From Tautonia sp040717455 (GTDB lineage Bacteria > Planctomycetota > Planctomycetia > Isosphaerales > Isosphaeraceae), in NCBI RefSeq assembly GCF_040717455.1, contig NZ_JBFEFH010000019.1:1-64000 (forward strand): a stretch of 64,000 nt of DNA. The letters run 5' to 3'. A program made the position numbers and the translations under genes. Every line of letters begins with the position of its first letter. The first letter of the stretch is position 1. Under the pieces are notes generated by a model. It saw nothing but the letters and a program-made list of their open reading frames with translations. It did no database searches and was not told the origin of the DNA. Of the stretch, positions 17,412 through 26,939 are shown one piece after another.

Positions 17412-19088
17412 TCAGAGGAAGAACCCCCCGAAGCCGGGGCCGGTCCCGATCCCGGGGCCCGCAACGACCCCGAACGTGTTCCCCAGCCCGAACGCACCGC
17501 CCGAGCCGAAGCCGAGATTCTGGCCGAAGACCGACCCAGCGGGCCCGAGGCCGGGGAACGTCTGGCCGCCGAAGCCGAAGCCCGTCCCGAAGTTCACCGG
17601 CCGGCCAAACCCGACCAGCCCGTTCCCGAGGCCGCCGAAGCCCAGCGTCGGGTCATACCCGGCCGGTCGGGGCCCGAAGAACGGCTGGGCCGGGACTCCC
17701 GGGCTGAAGGGGGAACCGCCCAGCCCCGGCCGATCGCCGTAGCCCGGCACGCCGACCAGGCCACCCGGCCCGAAGCCTCCCCCCCCGAACCCGCCGCCCA
17801 GTTGCGCCGCGCCCGCCTCTCCGACACCGACACCGGCACTCACCGTCTGGGCGGCCGACTGCGATCCCGGGCCACCGGCGGCGCCCATCGGGGTGCCGAA
17901 GCCCTGCGCCGGCCGGCCCATCATGGCGAACCGGGGATTGGCGTCGAAGAACTGCATGGCGGTCGTGAACAGGCTGAGGTCATAGAGCTGGACCATCGCC
18001 CTCAGGTCGTTCACCGACCGGCCGATCAGGTCCTCGGTCAGGGCCGCATGGCCGAGCGTCCCGAAGGCGGTCGTGCCCGCGTCCGGCACGTTCGCCAGGT
18101 TGAGCTGCAGGGAATTCAACTGCTGGGTCGCGAAGGAGTTGAGCACCCCCGCGCCCCCGGCCGGCTGATTGATCGCCTCGATCGCCGCGGTCCGGAGGTC
18201 CTCGGCCCGCTCGGCCACCTGCCCGCGGAACGCCTCGAAGGCGTCGTCACCCGCCTGATCCCCGATCGAATCGAAGTAATCGGAGCGAGAGTCCCGGAAA
18301 TCCGAGGCGAACGAGGCGAACGAGTCGTTCAGGCCGTCGAGCACCGGGCCCACCACGGGGGAGAGCTCCGCCAGTTGCTCCGCAGGGCGTTCCCCACCCC
18401 GGAAGAAGCGGAGATTCCCGCTGAAGAACCCGGAGGCCGTCTGGAAGAGTGCGGCGTCATAGACGTTGATGAACCGCTTGGTGGCGGCCAAAGCGTCGGC
18501 GATTGCGAATTCGCTGATGACCGCATATTCGGTGGTGTTGAGCAGCCCCTCCCCGATCCCGGGGATGTTGACCAGCTCCTGCCCGAGCTGCTCGACCCGG
18601 GCCCGGCCGAAGTTATTCAGGAGGCCGCCGCCCCCCTGGATCTCGCCCAGGGCCTCGTTGACATCGTCCCGCAGCCCCTCCACCCGGTCCAGGACGGCCT
18701 GCTGGAAGGTCGACGCCATGCTCTCGGGCGTCACCGGGGCCGGCTCGGCCCGGAGGTCGATCGGGTCGTCCGCGTCGCCCCCCGGGTCATCTCCCGGCGG
18801 CTGCGTCGGCGTCGCCAGGCCCTCGAAGTAGTCCGAGCGCAGGGCCCGGAAATCCTCCGCGAACGTCGCGAAGAGCGAGTTCATCCGCGCCTCCAGCTGA
18901 TCGATCAGCTGAGACCGCTCCGGGAGTTCGGTCGGGAAGCGGAACCCGTCGGTTTCCTCGCTCGTCGTGGCCATCTGGGCCGCCTGGGCGGCCACCGGGC
19001 CGAGCAACCCGGCCTCGCTGAGGACAACTCGTTCTTCCAGCGCGGGCGAGTTCTCGGGCCTGAAGGCGCGGGGGCGTCGTGATCGCAT
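17412..19088 (-). CDS. Duplicated-domain protein with Gly-rich C terminus, probably surface-associated
   Basis: A 558-residue protein of unknown family. It starts with basic residues followed by ALEERVVLS, resembling the LEPR-type N-terminal motif of exported planctomycete proteins. It then holds two copies of an alpha-helical domain of roughly 180 residues. Each begins with a related segment (LFATFAEDFRALRSDYFEGL and SFASFASDFRDSRSDYFDSI) and contains a GVLNSF or GLLNNF motif and an L-NT-EYA or F-TL-HAA motif. The last 170 residues are Gly/Phe/Pro-rich with many FG and GFG dipeptides. The ATG at 19088 is preferred; the upstream in-frame extension to 19466 is compositionally unlike a protein. 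Confidence 0.75.
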   Translation of the reverse strand: MRSRRPRAFRPENSPALEERVVLSEAGLLGPVAAQAAQMATTSEETDGFRFPTELPERSQLIDQLEARMNSLFATFAEDFRALRSDYFEGLATPTQPPGDDPGGDADDPIDLRAEPAPVTPESMASTFQQAVLDRVEGLRDDVNEALGEIQGGGGLLNNFGRARVEQLGQELVNIPGIGEGLLNTTEYAVISEFAIADALAATKRFINVYDAALFQTASGFFSGNLRFFRGGERPAEQLAELSPVVGPVLDGLNDSFASFASDFRDSRSDYFDSIGDQAGDDAFEAFRGQVAERAEDLRTAAIEAINQPAGGAGVLNSFATQQLNSLQLNLANVPDAGTTAFGTLGHAALTEDLIGRSVNDLRAMVQLYDLSLFTTAMQFFDANPRFAMMGRPAQGFGTPMGAAGGPGSQSAAQTVSAGVGVGEAGAAQLGGGFGGGGFGPGGLVGVPGYGDRPGLGGSPFSPGVPAQPFFGPRPAGYDPTLGFGGLGNGLVGFGRPVNFGTGFGFGGQTFPGLGPAGSVFGQNLGFGSGGAFGLGNTFGVVAGPGIGTGPGFGGFFL

Positions 19089-19512
19089 TGGTTCATTCCC
19101 TGGTGTGATCGTGAATTCGCGAAAGTCCGTGCAGGCGTGAAATCCCGGCAATGCGTCGTCCCCGATCGCCGGCCTTCGCGTCCCGCCGTCTCGAAAGCAC
19201 CCGAGAGCACGATCCCGGATGCCGCTGCCCCCCAGGACAGGCAAAGCATGGGCCTGAACATGGACAACTTTACGAACTTTACGCAAATCGTCGCCGGCCG
19301 CCGGCCGATCCCGCCCGGCCCGATGGCCGGATTCCCCCGGGAAACCCCGGGAATCCCCGCGGATCCCGCCCTCCTGGTGGGATTCCCCGGCGAGGCCCAA
19401 AACGACAATCACTCGCGTACCCGCATGCAAATGCGCCGCGAGGTCGATTGACCTCGGGATGACCACCCTGAAACCAGGTCGTCCAGCCGGTCGGCCCCCC
19501 GTCCCCTCGCGG
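19089..19512. promoter_or_regulatory. Gap with tandem AACTTTACG repeat
   Basis: This 424-bp interval lies between two minus-strand genes and contains no supported gene. Its one distinctive feature is AACTTTACG repeated twice head-to-tail at 19266-19274 and 19275-19283, in locally AT-richer sequence about 180 bp upstream of the Gly-rich protein gene. Such a direct repeat could be an operator or part of a promoter. Confidence 0.4.
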
Positions 19513-20616
19513 TCATGCCGGGCAAATGCCCGCGAAATCCCGCAAGGCCGCCTGCGCGACCGGGCCCGGGCACGACCAGACGAGGAAGAACATCGCCTGC
19601 CGCGCCCATCGCTGCGCCGGCTCGGTCCGGAGCATCCCCGACCCCCGCCGGGCCGTCAGGTAGGCGTGCGTCGATCGCAGCACGAACCGGTTCGCCCGGG
19701 CCCGCAAGTCGGCGGCCGAGGGGGCCTCGGGCCGGCCCTCCGCCGCGTCGAGCAGCCCCCCGGCCAGCTCGCGCCAGGACGACTCCAGCGCCTCGACCGG
19801 CTCCTCCAAATCGTCCCGCGAGGGGGCCAGATCCCGCAAGGCCCTCAGCGCGGCCGCGGCCTGCCCGATCGCCAGCGCCGAGGTCTCCAGGCTCCCGGCC
19901 CCCCCGCCGTCGCTGGCAAGGGCCATCACGTCCGGATCCGGTCCGAAGAGGACCTCGGACGCCTCGACCCGGACCCCCTCGCAGGCCACCTCGGCGGTGC
20001 TCGACGCCTGCAGGGCCGCCAGCGGCATCGGCGGACCGACCGACACGCCCCCCCGGTCGCTCGGCAGGGCGATCAGGACCTGCCGGTCATCCTCCAGGAC
20101 CGCCCCCACGACGAACAGGTCGGCCTTCGAGGCCGCGGTCACCCACGGCATCGCCCCCTCAAGCCGATAGCCGCCCCCCGACACCGCTTCGGCCGTCAGG
20201 GCGCGACGGCCCCGGCGTCGCGACGTGGTCAGTTGCGACGTGCCGATCGTCGGGAACGCCCGGCCCGAGGCGATCGCCCGGAGCCACCGCGCCGCCCCCT
20301 CGTGCCCGCGATCGGCCGCCGTCACCAGCCTCCTCGTCGCGGCGTTGAACTGCGAGAAGATGAACGCGGCCGTCAGGCTCCCCTCGGCCAGCCCGGCCTC
20401 GCGGCGGACCATCGTCGCCCGGTCGAGCCCGTCCCCCCCGTGCGACGCGGGCACCGGCCACCGCGGCACTCCGAATCCCTCCAGGGCCGACCACAAGGCC
20501 CCCGGCCATTCGTCCGAGGCGTCGGCCGGGCCGTCGAGTTCGGCCAGGCGGCCGACGAGCTCGGCCACTCCCGGATCACTGAGGGTCGACAGCGGATCGC
20601 CGGTAAAGTCGGTCAT
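19513..20616 (-). CDS. Acyl-CoA dehydrogenase family protein
   Basis: A 367-residue protein resembling flavin-dependent acyl-CoA dehydrogenases. The N-terminal helical region has the GGDGLDRATMVRREAGLAEGS pattern, the central beta domain contains TIGTSQLTTSR and the GYRLEGAMPWVTAASKADLFV block, and a C-terminal four-helix region follows. The usual catalytic Glu and the CoA-binding motifs are not evident, and the protein is slightly short, so it may be a monooxygenase-type or non-canonical member. The start is the ATG at 20616; the long open frame further upstream is antisense to the Nudix gene. It is divergent from that gene, with 174 bp between them. Confidence 0.78.
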   Translation of the reverse strand: MTDFTGDPLSTLSDPGVAELVGRLAELDGPADASDEWPGALWSALEGFGVPRWPVPASHGGDGLDRATMVRREAGLAEGSLTAAFIFSQFNAATRRLVTAADRGHEGAARWLRAIASGRAFPTIGTSQLTTSRRRGRRALTAEAVSGGGYRLEGAMPWVTAASKADLFVVGAVLEDDRQVLIALPSDRGGVSVGPPMPLAALQASSTAEVACEGVRVEASEVLFGPDPDVMALASDGGGAGSLETSALAIGQAAAALRALRDLAPSRDDLEEPVEALESSWRELAGGLLDAAEGRPEAPSAADLRARANRFVLRSTHAYLTARRGSGMLRTEPAQRWARQAMFFLVWSCPGPVAQAALRDFAGICPA

Positions 20617-20790
20617 GGCAAGACTTCGGGTAAAGGCTGGGGTCCGCGATTCGCAACGAGGGTCCGGAACCGCCCGCGGACCTCGACGACTGGCAGTAGA
20701 CGATCTTCCCAGTCTCTTTATAGTGATCAACGGAGAGCTTTCCGGCCAGACAGACTGGAGCCGGGGCTTGCCTGGCAGGATGCAACACTC

Positions 20791-21429
20791 ATGACGCAAT
20801 CGTACTGTTACGACTTCCCCCGGCCCGCCGTCACGGTCGACACGGTCGCCTTCGCGATCGACCGATCGGCGCTCCGGGTCCTCTTGATTCGCCGGGGGCA
20901 GCCCCCTTTCGAAGGCCAGTGGGCCTTGCCCGGCGGATTCCTCGACCTCGACGAGGCGGCCGAGCCCGCCGCCCGCCGCGAGCTGCGGGAGGAGACCGGG
21001 GTCGAGGTCAAGTCCACCTTGCCGTTCGAGCCGCTCGGCTTCTATTCCGCACCCGGACGCGACCCGAGGGGCCGGACCATCAGCCTGGCCTACGCCACCG
21101 TCCTGCCCCCTCCCCCCCCCGACCCCTCGGGCGGCGACGACGCGGCCGAGGCCTCCTGGGTCGTCGCCGACTCGCCCGACCGCCCGCTCGCCTTCGACCA
21201 CGCCCTGATCCTCAACGACGCCCTGGAATGGCTCCGCAAGGGGGTCGAGGCCGGCCCCCTCGGACTCGCCTTGCTGCCCGACCCGTTCGACCGCGACGAC
21301 GCCCGCTCCATGTTCCACGCCGTCGGCCTGCCGCTCCGCCACTCCGCGCGATGGCTCGGCCGATGCGCCAAGGAACAGTGGATCGAGCCCGTCGAAGGAG
21401 ACGCCCAGCGCTATCGACCGAGGCGATGA
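20791..21429 (+). CDS. Nudix hydrolase
   Basis: A 212-residue Nudix protein. The Nudix box GX5EX7REUXEEXGU is complete: GGFLDLDEAAEPAARRELRE followed by ETGVEV, around residues 48-73, so the metal-binding glutamates are present. It begins with a VDTVAFAIDRSALRVLLIRR strand typical of YjhB/ADP-ribose pyrophosphatase-like members. The C-terminal 60 residues form an extra helical region that could be a winged-helix remnant as in NrtR regulators, but this is uncertain. The substrate is probably an ADP-ribose-type or other nucleoside diphosphate derivative. Confidence 0.9.
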   Translation: MTQSYCYDFPRPAVTVDTVAFAIDRSALRVLLIRRGQPPFEGQWALPGGFLDLDEAAEPAARRELREETGVEVKSTLPFEPLGFYSAPGRDPRGRTISLAYATVLPPPPPDPSGGDDAAEASWVVADSPDRPLAFDHALILNDALEWLRKGVEAGPLGLALLPDPFDRDDARSMFHAVGLPLRHSARWLGRCAKEQWIEPVEGDAQRYRPRR

Positions 21430-21449
21430 CGGGCCCCGGTGCGGGCCCG
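21430..21449. terminator. Short hairpin between convergent genes
   Basis: CGGGCCC (21430-21436) pairs with GGGCCCG (21443-21449) over a 6-nt loop, in the 22-bp space between the Nudix gene and the convergent gene. There is no T-run. Confidence 0.45.
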
Positions 21450-21451
21450 CC

Positions 21452-22354
21452 TCACCCCCCCTCGCGGTCGTCCCGCAGAAGCTCCGCCTCCGATGTCGCC
21501 GTCGACGCCGACGGCCCGGAGGCCCGCCGGATGCGTTCCAGGGCCGACCGGACGGAGCGTCGGGCCCCGACCTCGTCCGATCGCTCGGCCCGGTCGTCCC
21601 AGGCGGCCCGGAGCGACAGGGCTTCATCGAGCACCGATTGATACGACCGGGCCCTCGAGTGCGATTGCCAGCGGGCGATCCGCACGCCCAGCCGCCCGTC
21701 GTACCCCTCGATCTCCCAGGGGTGGCGTCGCCCCACCAGCACCCGGGCTGTACGGTCGAGGAACGCCTGTGGCAGGAACGAGAGCGCCTTCGGCGGATCG
21801 ATCGCAAGCCCCTCGAACAGCCCGCCGGCCGGCCGATCGGCGACGGATGCCGGCCGGCCCGCCCGCGGAGTGCTGCCGCCCGCCGCCCCCTTCGCCGCCG
21901 AGTCCGGGCCGATCCGGAACTCGGGCAGGCCCGGCACGGGGTCGTCCAGCAGGACCAGGAGCTGATTGACCGGCCTCGGCACCGCGGAACGATTCTCCCG
22001 GAACCACCCGATCCAGCGGACCCCTGGGGCGCGATCGTCGTTCGATCGCCAGGACATCGCCCGGCCCGGTCGCTCGTGGATCCCGAGCAGGATCACGGCC
22101 CGGCCCTCGTACGATCCTCGTAACTCCCAGACGATCGACCGATCATTCTCCCCGATCCCCGAGACGCGGTGGTCGAGCCAGCGCCGGAGCCCCGGATCGC
22201 CCGTCGCCTCCTGGCCCAGGCCGAGCTTGCGGGCCACGTCCGCGATCCTCCAGGCCGCCTTGCGATGCGCGGCCGATCGGGCCACGAGCAGCACCGCCAC
22301 CGTGGCCACGAATGTCAGGATCGCGAGCCAGAAATTCAGCCGATCCGGATTCAT
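21452..22354 (-). CDS. Membrane-anchored protein of unknown function
   Basis: A 300-residue protein with a single N-terminal hydrophobic helix (FWLAILTFVATVAVLLVARS, about residues 8-27). A cytoplasmic-style soluble domain follows with RRWLDHRVSGIGENDRSIVWEL and GRAVILLGIHERPG segments. The C terminus is charged. Homology was not recognised; the layout resembles other planctomycete single-span proteins. The ATG at 22354 puts the membrane helix at the N terminus; an in-frame extension upstream to 22522 is GR-rich and unlikely. Confidence 0.7.
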   Translation of the reverse strand: MNPDRLNFWLAILTFVATVAVLLVARSAAHRKAAWRIADVARKLGLGQEATGDPGLRRWLDHRVSGIGENDRSIVWELRGSYEGRAVILLGIHERPGRAMSWRSNDDRAPGVRWIGWFRENRSAVPRPVNQLLVLLDDPVPGLPEFRIGPDSAAKGAAGGSTPRAGRPASVADRPAGGLFEGLAIDPPKALSFLPQAFLDRTARVLVGRRHPWEIEGYDGRLGVRIARWQSHSRARSYQSVLDEALSLRAAWDDRAERSDEVGARRSVRSALERIRRASGPSASTATSEAELLRDDREGG

Positions 22355-22538
22355 CAACCCCCCCCTCGCCGTCCGGTCATCCCGCGCGTCTCCGAGGCCC
22401 GCGGGCCCGACCGCCCCCCGCCCGGCCCCGCGACCCCGCCGCGTCCCTCCGACGTTTGACAGGCCGGGCCTCAATGTGACAGACTGATCGGCTCCCGGCC
22501 GCAACCGTCCGAATGCCGCCACCGATGTTCAGAAGAAG

Positions 22539-23216
22539 ATGCCACTCATGGGTTTCTTGCTGCTTGCCGAGCGCGCCGAACTGGGATGGTCCCCCCGGAT
22601 CGGCGACCCATCGATCATGGGATGGCTCACGGTCGTCGCCTATTTCCTCGCGGCCATCGCCTGCGGATTCGCGGCCCGGGCCGAGCGGCGGAAGGACCTC
22701 GGCGTTCGGGTCGTCCACCCGGTCTTCTGGAAGCTCGACCCCGTCCGCCTCTCCCCCCCGACCGGGGCCAGGTCGCCCCGTCGCCGCGCGTTGTTCTGGT
22801 GGATCCTGGTGCTCGCCCTGGTCCTGCTCGGCGTCAACAAGCAACTCGACCTGCAGAGCCTGCTCACCGCCGTCGGCCGCCGCCTGGCCCAGGAACAGGG
22901 CTGGTATCAGGAGCGGCAGGCCGTGCAGCGGGCCTTCATCGCCGGCGTGGCGATCGCGGGGGCGGGCGGCCTGGCGCTGCTCGCGGTCCTCTTCCGCTCG
23001 GTCCTCCTGCGCAGGCCGCTGGCGGCGATCGGCCTCGTCTTCCTGTACACGTTCGTCCTGATCCGAGCGGCCTCCTTCCATCATGTCGACGCCTTCCTCA
23101 AGGATGACTTCCTGGGCATCCGCATGAACTGGTTGCTCGAACTGGGGGGCATCTCCTGCGTGCTCTCCTCCGCGATCCGGGTGCTCCTGGAGGCCCGACG
23201 CGGCACCAGACGCTGA
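22539..23216 (+). CDS. Multi-span membrane protein, unknown function
   Basis: A 225-residue integral membrane protein with about five hydrophobic spans: residues 28-46, 87-105, 131-152, 157-177 and 196-216. Distinctive segments are LLGVNKQLDLQS, GWYQERQAVQRAF and IRAASFHHVD. Proteins with this pattern are widespread in bacteria and sometimes carry a misleading 'isopropylmalate isomerase' label; nothing here supports an enzyme. An alternative start at M4 is possible. Confidence 0.75.
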   Translation: MPLMGFLLLAERAELGWSPRIGDPSIMGWLTVVAYFLAAIACGFAARAERRKDLGVRVVHPVFWKLDPVRLSPPTGARSPRRRALFWWILVLALVLLGVNKQLDLQSLLTAVGRRLAQEQGWYQERQAVQRAFIAGVAIAGAGGLALLAVLFRSVLLRRPLAAIGLVFLYTFVLIRAASFHHVDAFLKDDFLGIRMNWLLELGGISCVLSSAIRVLLEARRGTRR

Positions 23217-23218
23217 CA

Positions 23219-23240
23219 AGGGCCGGCGCCCCCCGGCCCT
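23219..23240. terminator. Perfect 8-bp hairpin between convergent genes
   Basis: AGGGCCGG (23219-23226) and CCGGCCCT (23233-23240) form a perfect stem with a 6-nt loop in the 26-bp space between convergent stop codons. It could serve both strands. Confidence 0.55.
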
Positions 23241-23242
23241 CG

Positions 23243-26200
23243 TCAGGGCCGACCCCCGCCCGCGATCACCAGCGTGATCGGCGGGGTGCTGTGGTCGGTC
23301 CCGGCCGCCTCCACCTTGCCGACCCCGAAGAACGGACGCTCGGTCGGCGCCACCCACGGCTCGGCATACAGGACGACCGTCCGCTCGGCCTGAGACTCGG
23401 TGATCAGGACCCCGTTCAGGCCGACATCGAGCACCCGGACCCCATGCGGCAGGTTCCTCACGTCGATCGGCACCCGGCCCGAGAAGGCCGCCGAACGATC
23501 CACCCGGAACGTCAGCTCGGCGTGCTCCCCGGGGCGGAGCACCACCCGGTCCCGGTCGGTCGAGACCCGCAGGTCGGGCGTCGGGGTCACGGTGATCCAG
23601 CTCGAGCGACCGCCCCCGGGCCGGATCTCGTGCCGGATGGTCTCGCCGGCCGACCCGCCCTCCCTCGCGGCCTCGGCCACCACGCGCCACGGGGTCGAGG
23701 AGAAGGTCGGGGCGTCCTCGTCGGCCATCAGCAGCAGGTCGGCGGACCCGTGCCCCGCCTCCACCCGGGCCGAGGTCGCCCGGATGCCCGGCGGGAGCCC
23801 CTCCACCCTCAGGTCGATCGGCGCCTCGAACCCGTCGATCCGATCCACGGATGCCGAGACGACGGCGGCCCCTCCCCGGGGGATGTCCGGCCGCTCGGTG
23901 CCCAGGCTCAGGGCGAAATCCGGGCGCGGCTCGCGGACGACCAGATGATACCCGAACCCGGGCCCGCCCAGCCCCCGAGCGTCCCCCACCCGGATCAGGT
24001 AAGTCCCGTCGTGCGGCGGGTCGAAGCGAAGCGAGGCATCCTTGCCCAGGCCGGTCGCGTCGTCGTTGCGGTGCACGAGCGTCACCGGCGCGGCCCCCCC
24101 CGGGGGGAACGTGGTGCCGGGCGGGTGGATCTCGACCTTGTCGATGGGTTGATCCTGCGGGTGCTGCTCCGGGGTGGTCCCGAGGTAGGCCCTGCGCCGA
24201 CCCCCCGACGACCAGAAGACCGCGTCGTCGTCCGGGTTGCGCGGCAGGGCGAACAGTCGGGTCAGCTCGCGACCGATCAGCAAATAATCATCCTGGGCCA
24301 GCTCGTCCCACTGGGTGAGGCGGATGCGGTCGAGCGTCGCGTCGTGGTCGCGGAAGGCCACCGACGACCGGGCGACCGGGCGAAGCACCGCCAGCGGGAC
24401 CGGGGCGCCCTCGGCGTCGAGGATCTCGACCACCGGGTCGATCTCCGTCCCCAGGCGGTGCCCGAAGACCTCGACGATCAAGGGGTGCCCCGCCTTTGCG
24501 GAGATCTTCACATGATCACGATCCCCGTCGCGGTCGATCCGGCCGGACACGCCCCCGGGCACGGCCAGTCCCGGTCCGCTCGCCGGCTCGTCGTTCGGCT
24601 CGACCTCCACCGCCTGCGGGCCTTCGGCCACGACGACCTTCGCCCGACCTTCGGCCGGCCTCCCTCCCCGGTCGGTCGCCGGGACGTCCAGCAATGTCCC
24701 CGGCTCCCCCGCCGTCGTCGGGGCCGAGACGCTCACGACCGACGACCCCAGGTTCGCCCCGGAAACGCCCAGCTCCGCCGAGCCTCCCCGGGCCACCCCC
24801 AGCGGGAACACGCCGTCAATCCGGGGAATTTCACCGATCTCGATGCGATAAAAATGATTGCCCGAGCCGTTGAACTGGCGGTCCGCGATCCTGAGCGTCA
24901 GCTCCCCGTCCCGGTCGGCCCGATGCGTCACGACCGATCGACCCGAACCGACCACAACCCCCGCGTCGTCCCGCAGCTCGAGCACCGGGTCGAGGGCCGA
25001 ACCGAGTGACCCCCCGCGATCGGCGCAGACGATCGTCTCGCCCCGCGCCACCGGGAACCGGGCATGATCCACGTCCCCCGGGGCCTCGATCGCCCCCGCC
25101 AGGGTCGTCGGCCAGCCGACCGGCGTCGCCTGCTCGACCGACCCGTTCGGCTCCTCCTCCGCGCGTTCCGGGGCCTCGTAGACCGCGAACCCCTGCGCCG
25201 CGGGCACCCCGAGCGGCGTCTGCACGCGAAGCAGGTGACGACCGATCGGCGCGTCCTCGGCAATCGACACCTTGATCCGAAGCCGGTCCGGGTCGGGCGA
25301 CGCGCTCGGCTCGATGGCCGCCCCCAACCGGGGGTCGTCGAACGCGACCGCATTGGCCAGCCCGACCCCCGCTCCCCCCAGTTCGACCACCACGGTCCGG
25401 CCTCGCTCCGCCCCCCTCGGGCTGGGAGGCCCCAGCGAGGGACGACGCACCAGTTCCGGCGCCGCCGCCCCCGGTTCCTCCGCGGCCGTCGACGGGTCCT
25501 CGGCGGCGCCCGCAGGGTCGAGCAGGGTCAACCCGCCTCCCCCTCGCGCGTCGGCCCCGGGCGACCCGGGCAGGAGCACCAACGCCCCGTCATATCGCCC
25601 GAGCGCGATGGGCGAGCCCGACGGATGCACGGCCGCCGCCAGGGGCCAGTCGGGCTGCCTCGGCCAGGCGGCGACCGGCGCCAGATCCGGCAACGACCAC
25701 CGCTTCACCGCCCCGTCCTCCCCCGTCGAGAGCAGCGACGCCCCCTTCGGATCGACCAGCAGATCCAGCACCGCCCCGTCGTGGGCGATGGCCGACCGGT
25801 CGAGCGTCCCCGAGTCTCCCGACAGCCTCCAGCGGCGGATCGTCCGATCCGCCCCCCCGGCCAGCACGGTCGACCCCTCGTCGGCGAACGCCACGGCGTA
25901 CAGCTCCTCGGTCGCATCGCCGAGCGATTCCAGGCGGCGGCCGGTCGCCGCCTCCCAGATCTTGACGGTCCGGTCCCCCGAGGCCGACGCCAGCCTCTCC
26001 CCTCCCGGCGCGAAGGCCACCGCGTAGACCGCGTCGGTGTGCTCCTTGAGCGTGCGGATCGCCGCGCCGGAATCCAGGTCCCAGAGCATGACCATCCGGT
26101 CATAACTCGCCGTCGCCAGGGTCGCACCGTCCGGGGCGAGGTCGGCCGAGAGGATCGTGTCGGCGTGCCCGCCCCACGACCGAAGCCGTTCCCCCGACTC

Positions 26201-26857
26201 CGCGTCCCAGACCGCGATCGAGCCGAGCAACCCCGGCCGGCCGCCCGCGGCCACCAGCCGTCGGCCATCCGGCGAGAAGACCAATGCATTGATCTCCCCC
26301 TCGTGCCCCTCGAGCAAGTGAGTCGGGTCGCCGCAGTCCTCGTCGAACAGGAAGATCTCCGACCCCCTCGCCGCCGCCAGACGGGCGCCGTCCCTTGAGA
26401 AGGCGACGGCCGAGACCGGGTCGGCCACCTCCGCCGTCACCTCCACCCGGGGCAGCCTCGCCAGCGGGTCGACCAGTGATGAGAGCGGCATATCCTCCGA
26501 TTCCCCGTCGAAGTCGGCCCCTTCCGCCACCCATCGCGCAATCAGGTCAATCTCCGATCCCGTCAACGGATCTTGATCCAAGGGCATCCTGATGGCCGCC
26601 TCCGGCTTCAGGACCGCGACCAGGTGGCTCGCCTCCGGCTCCCCCGGCAGGAGGATGAGATCCCCCTCGATCGCCCCGCCCTCCCGGAGCCTGGCGAACG
26701 TGCTCATGTCCAGGCCGCCTTGCGCATCACCTTCCCGATGGCATCCCAGGCACCGGGAGACCAGGATGGGCGCAATCTGCTCGCGAAACCGAACCGGTTC
26801 CCCATCACTCGCCAGGGCGATCCACGGCAGGGCGGCAAGGCATTGCAGCAGAGTCAT
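23243..26857 (-). CDS. Giant WD40 / c-type cytochrome / PPC-domain protein
   Basis: A 1204-residue exported protein. A short signal peptide is followed by a cytochrome-like domain with one CXXCH heme site (CLGCH, residues 36-40) of the planctomycete PSCyt type. About seven WD40-like blades follow between residues 150 and 440 (for example GHEGEINALVFSPDGRRLV, EHTDAVYAVAFAPGGERLA). The second half contains pre-peptidase C-terminal-like beta domains marked by EEEPNGSVEQATP and VEVEPNDEPAS, and Ig-like repeats to the end. It is probably periplasmic or surface-located. It heads a same-strand group with a DUF1549/DUF1553 protein and a DUF1501 protein, as is common in planctomycetes. The function of these modules is not established. 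Confidence 0.88.
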   Translation of the reverse strand: MTLLQCLAALPWIALASDGEPVRFREQIAPILVSRCLGCHREGDAQGGLDMSTFARLREGGAIEGDLILLPGEPEASHLVAVLKPEAAIRMPLDQDPLTGSEIDLIARWVAEGADFDGESEDMPLSSLVDPLARLPRVEVTAEVADPVSAVAFSRDGARLAAARGSEIFLFDEDCGDPTHLLEGHEGEINALVFSPDGRRLVAAGGRPGLLGSIAVWDAESGERLRSWGGHADTILSADLAPDGATLATASYDRMVMLWDLDSGAAIRTLKEHTDAVYAVAFAPGGERLASASGDRTVKIWEAATGRRLESLGDATEELYAVAFADEGSTVLAGGADRTIRRWRLSGDSGTLDRSAIAHDGAVLDLLVDPKGASLLSTGEDGAVKRWSLPDLAPVAAWPRQPDWPLAAAVHPSGSPIALGRYDGALVLLPGSPGADARGGGGLTLLDPAGAAEDPSTAAEEPGAAAPELVRRPSLGPPSPRGAERGRTVVVELGGAGVGLANAVAFDDPRLGAAIEPSASPDPDRLRIKVSIAEDAPIGRHLLRVQTPLGVPAAQGFAVYEAPERAEEEPNGSVEQATPVGWPTTLAGAIEAPGDVDHARFPVARGETIVCADRGGSLGSALDPVLELRDDAGVVVGSGRSVVTHRADRDGELTLRIADRQFNGSGNHFYRIEIGEIPRIDGVFPLGVARGGSAELGVSGANLGSSVVSVSAPTTAGEPGTLLDVPATDRGGRPAEGRAKVVVAEGPQAVEVEPNDEPASGPGLAVPGGVSGRIDRDGDRDHVKISAKAGHPLIVEVFGHRLGTEIDPVVEILDAEGAPVPLAVLRPVARSSVAFRDHDATLDRIRLTQWDELAQDDYLLIGRELTRLFALPRNPDDDAVFWSSGGRRRAYLGTTPEQHPQDQPIDKVEIHPPGTTFPPGGAAPVTLVHRNDDATGLGKDASLRFDPPHDGTYLIRVGDARGLGGPGFGYHLVVREPRPDFALSLGTERPDIPRGGAAVVSASVDRIDGFEAPIDLRVEGLPPGIRATSARVEAGHGSADLLLMADEDAPTFSSTPWRVVAEAAREGGSAGETIRHEIRPGGGRSSWITVTPTPDLRVSTDRDRVVLRPGEHAELTFRVDRSAAFSGRVPIDVRNLPHGVRVLDVGLNGVLITESQAERTVVLYAEPWVAPTERPFFGVGKVEAAGTDHSTPPITLVIAGGGRP

Positions 26858-26939
26858 CTCGCGCAGATCTCCTGGGGGGGCCGCCCCGCCGTCGGGCCTA
26901 TTGGGCCGTGTGGCCGGATCTCATCCGGGCCGGCGGCCA

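Noticed and set aside
19513..21807. Acyl-CoA dehydrogenase extended to 764 residues
   Set aside because: The extra N-terminal part is antisense to the Nudix gene and low complexity; the family start is at 20616.
22539..23216. Isopropylmalate isomerase
   Set aside because: Only membrane helices are visible; the label is a likely propagated misannotation.
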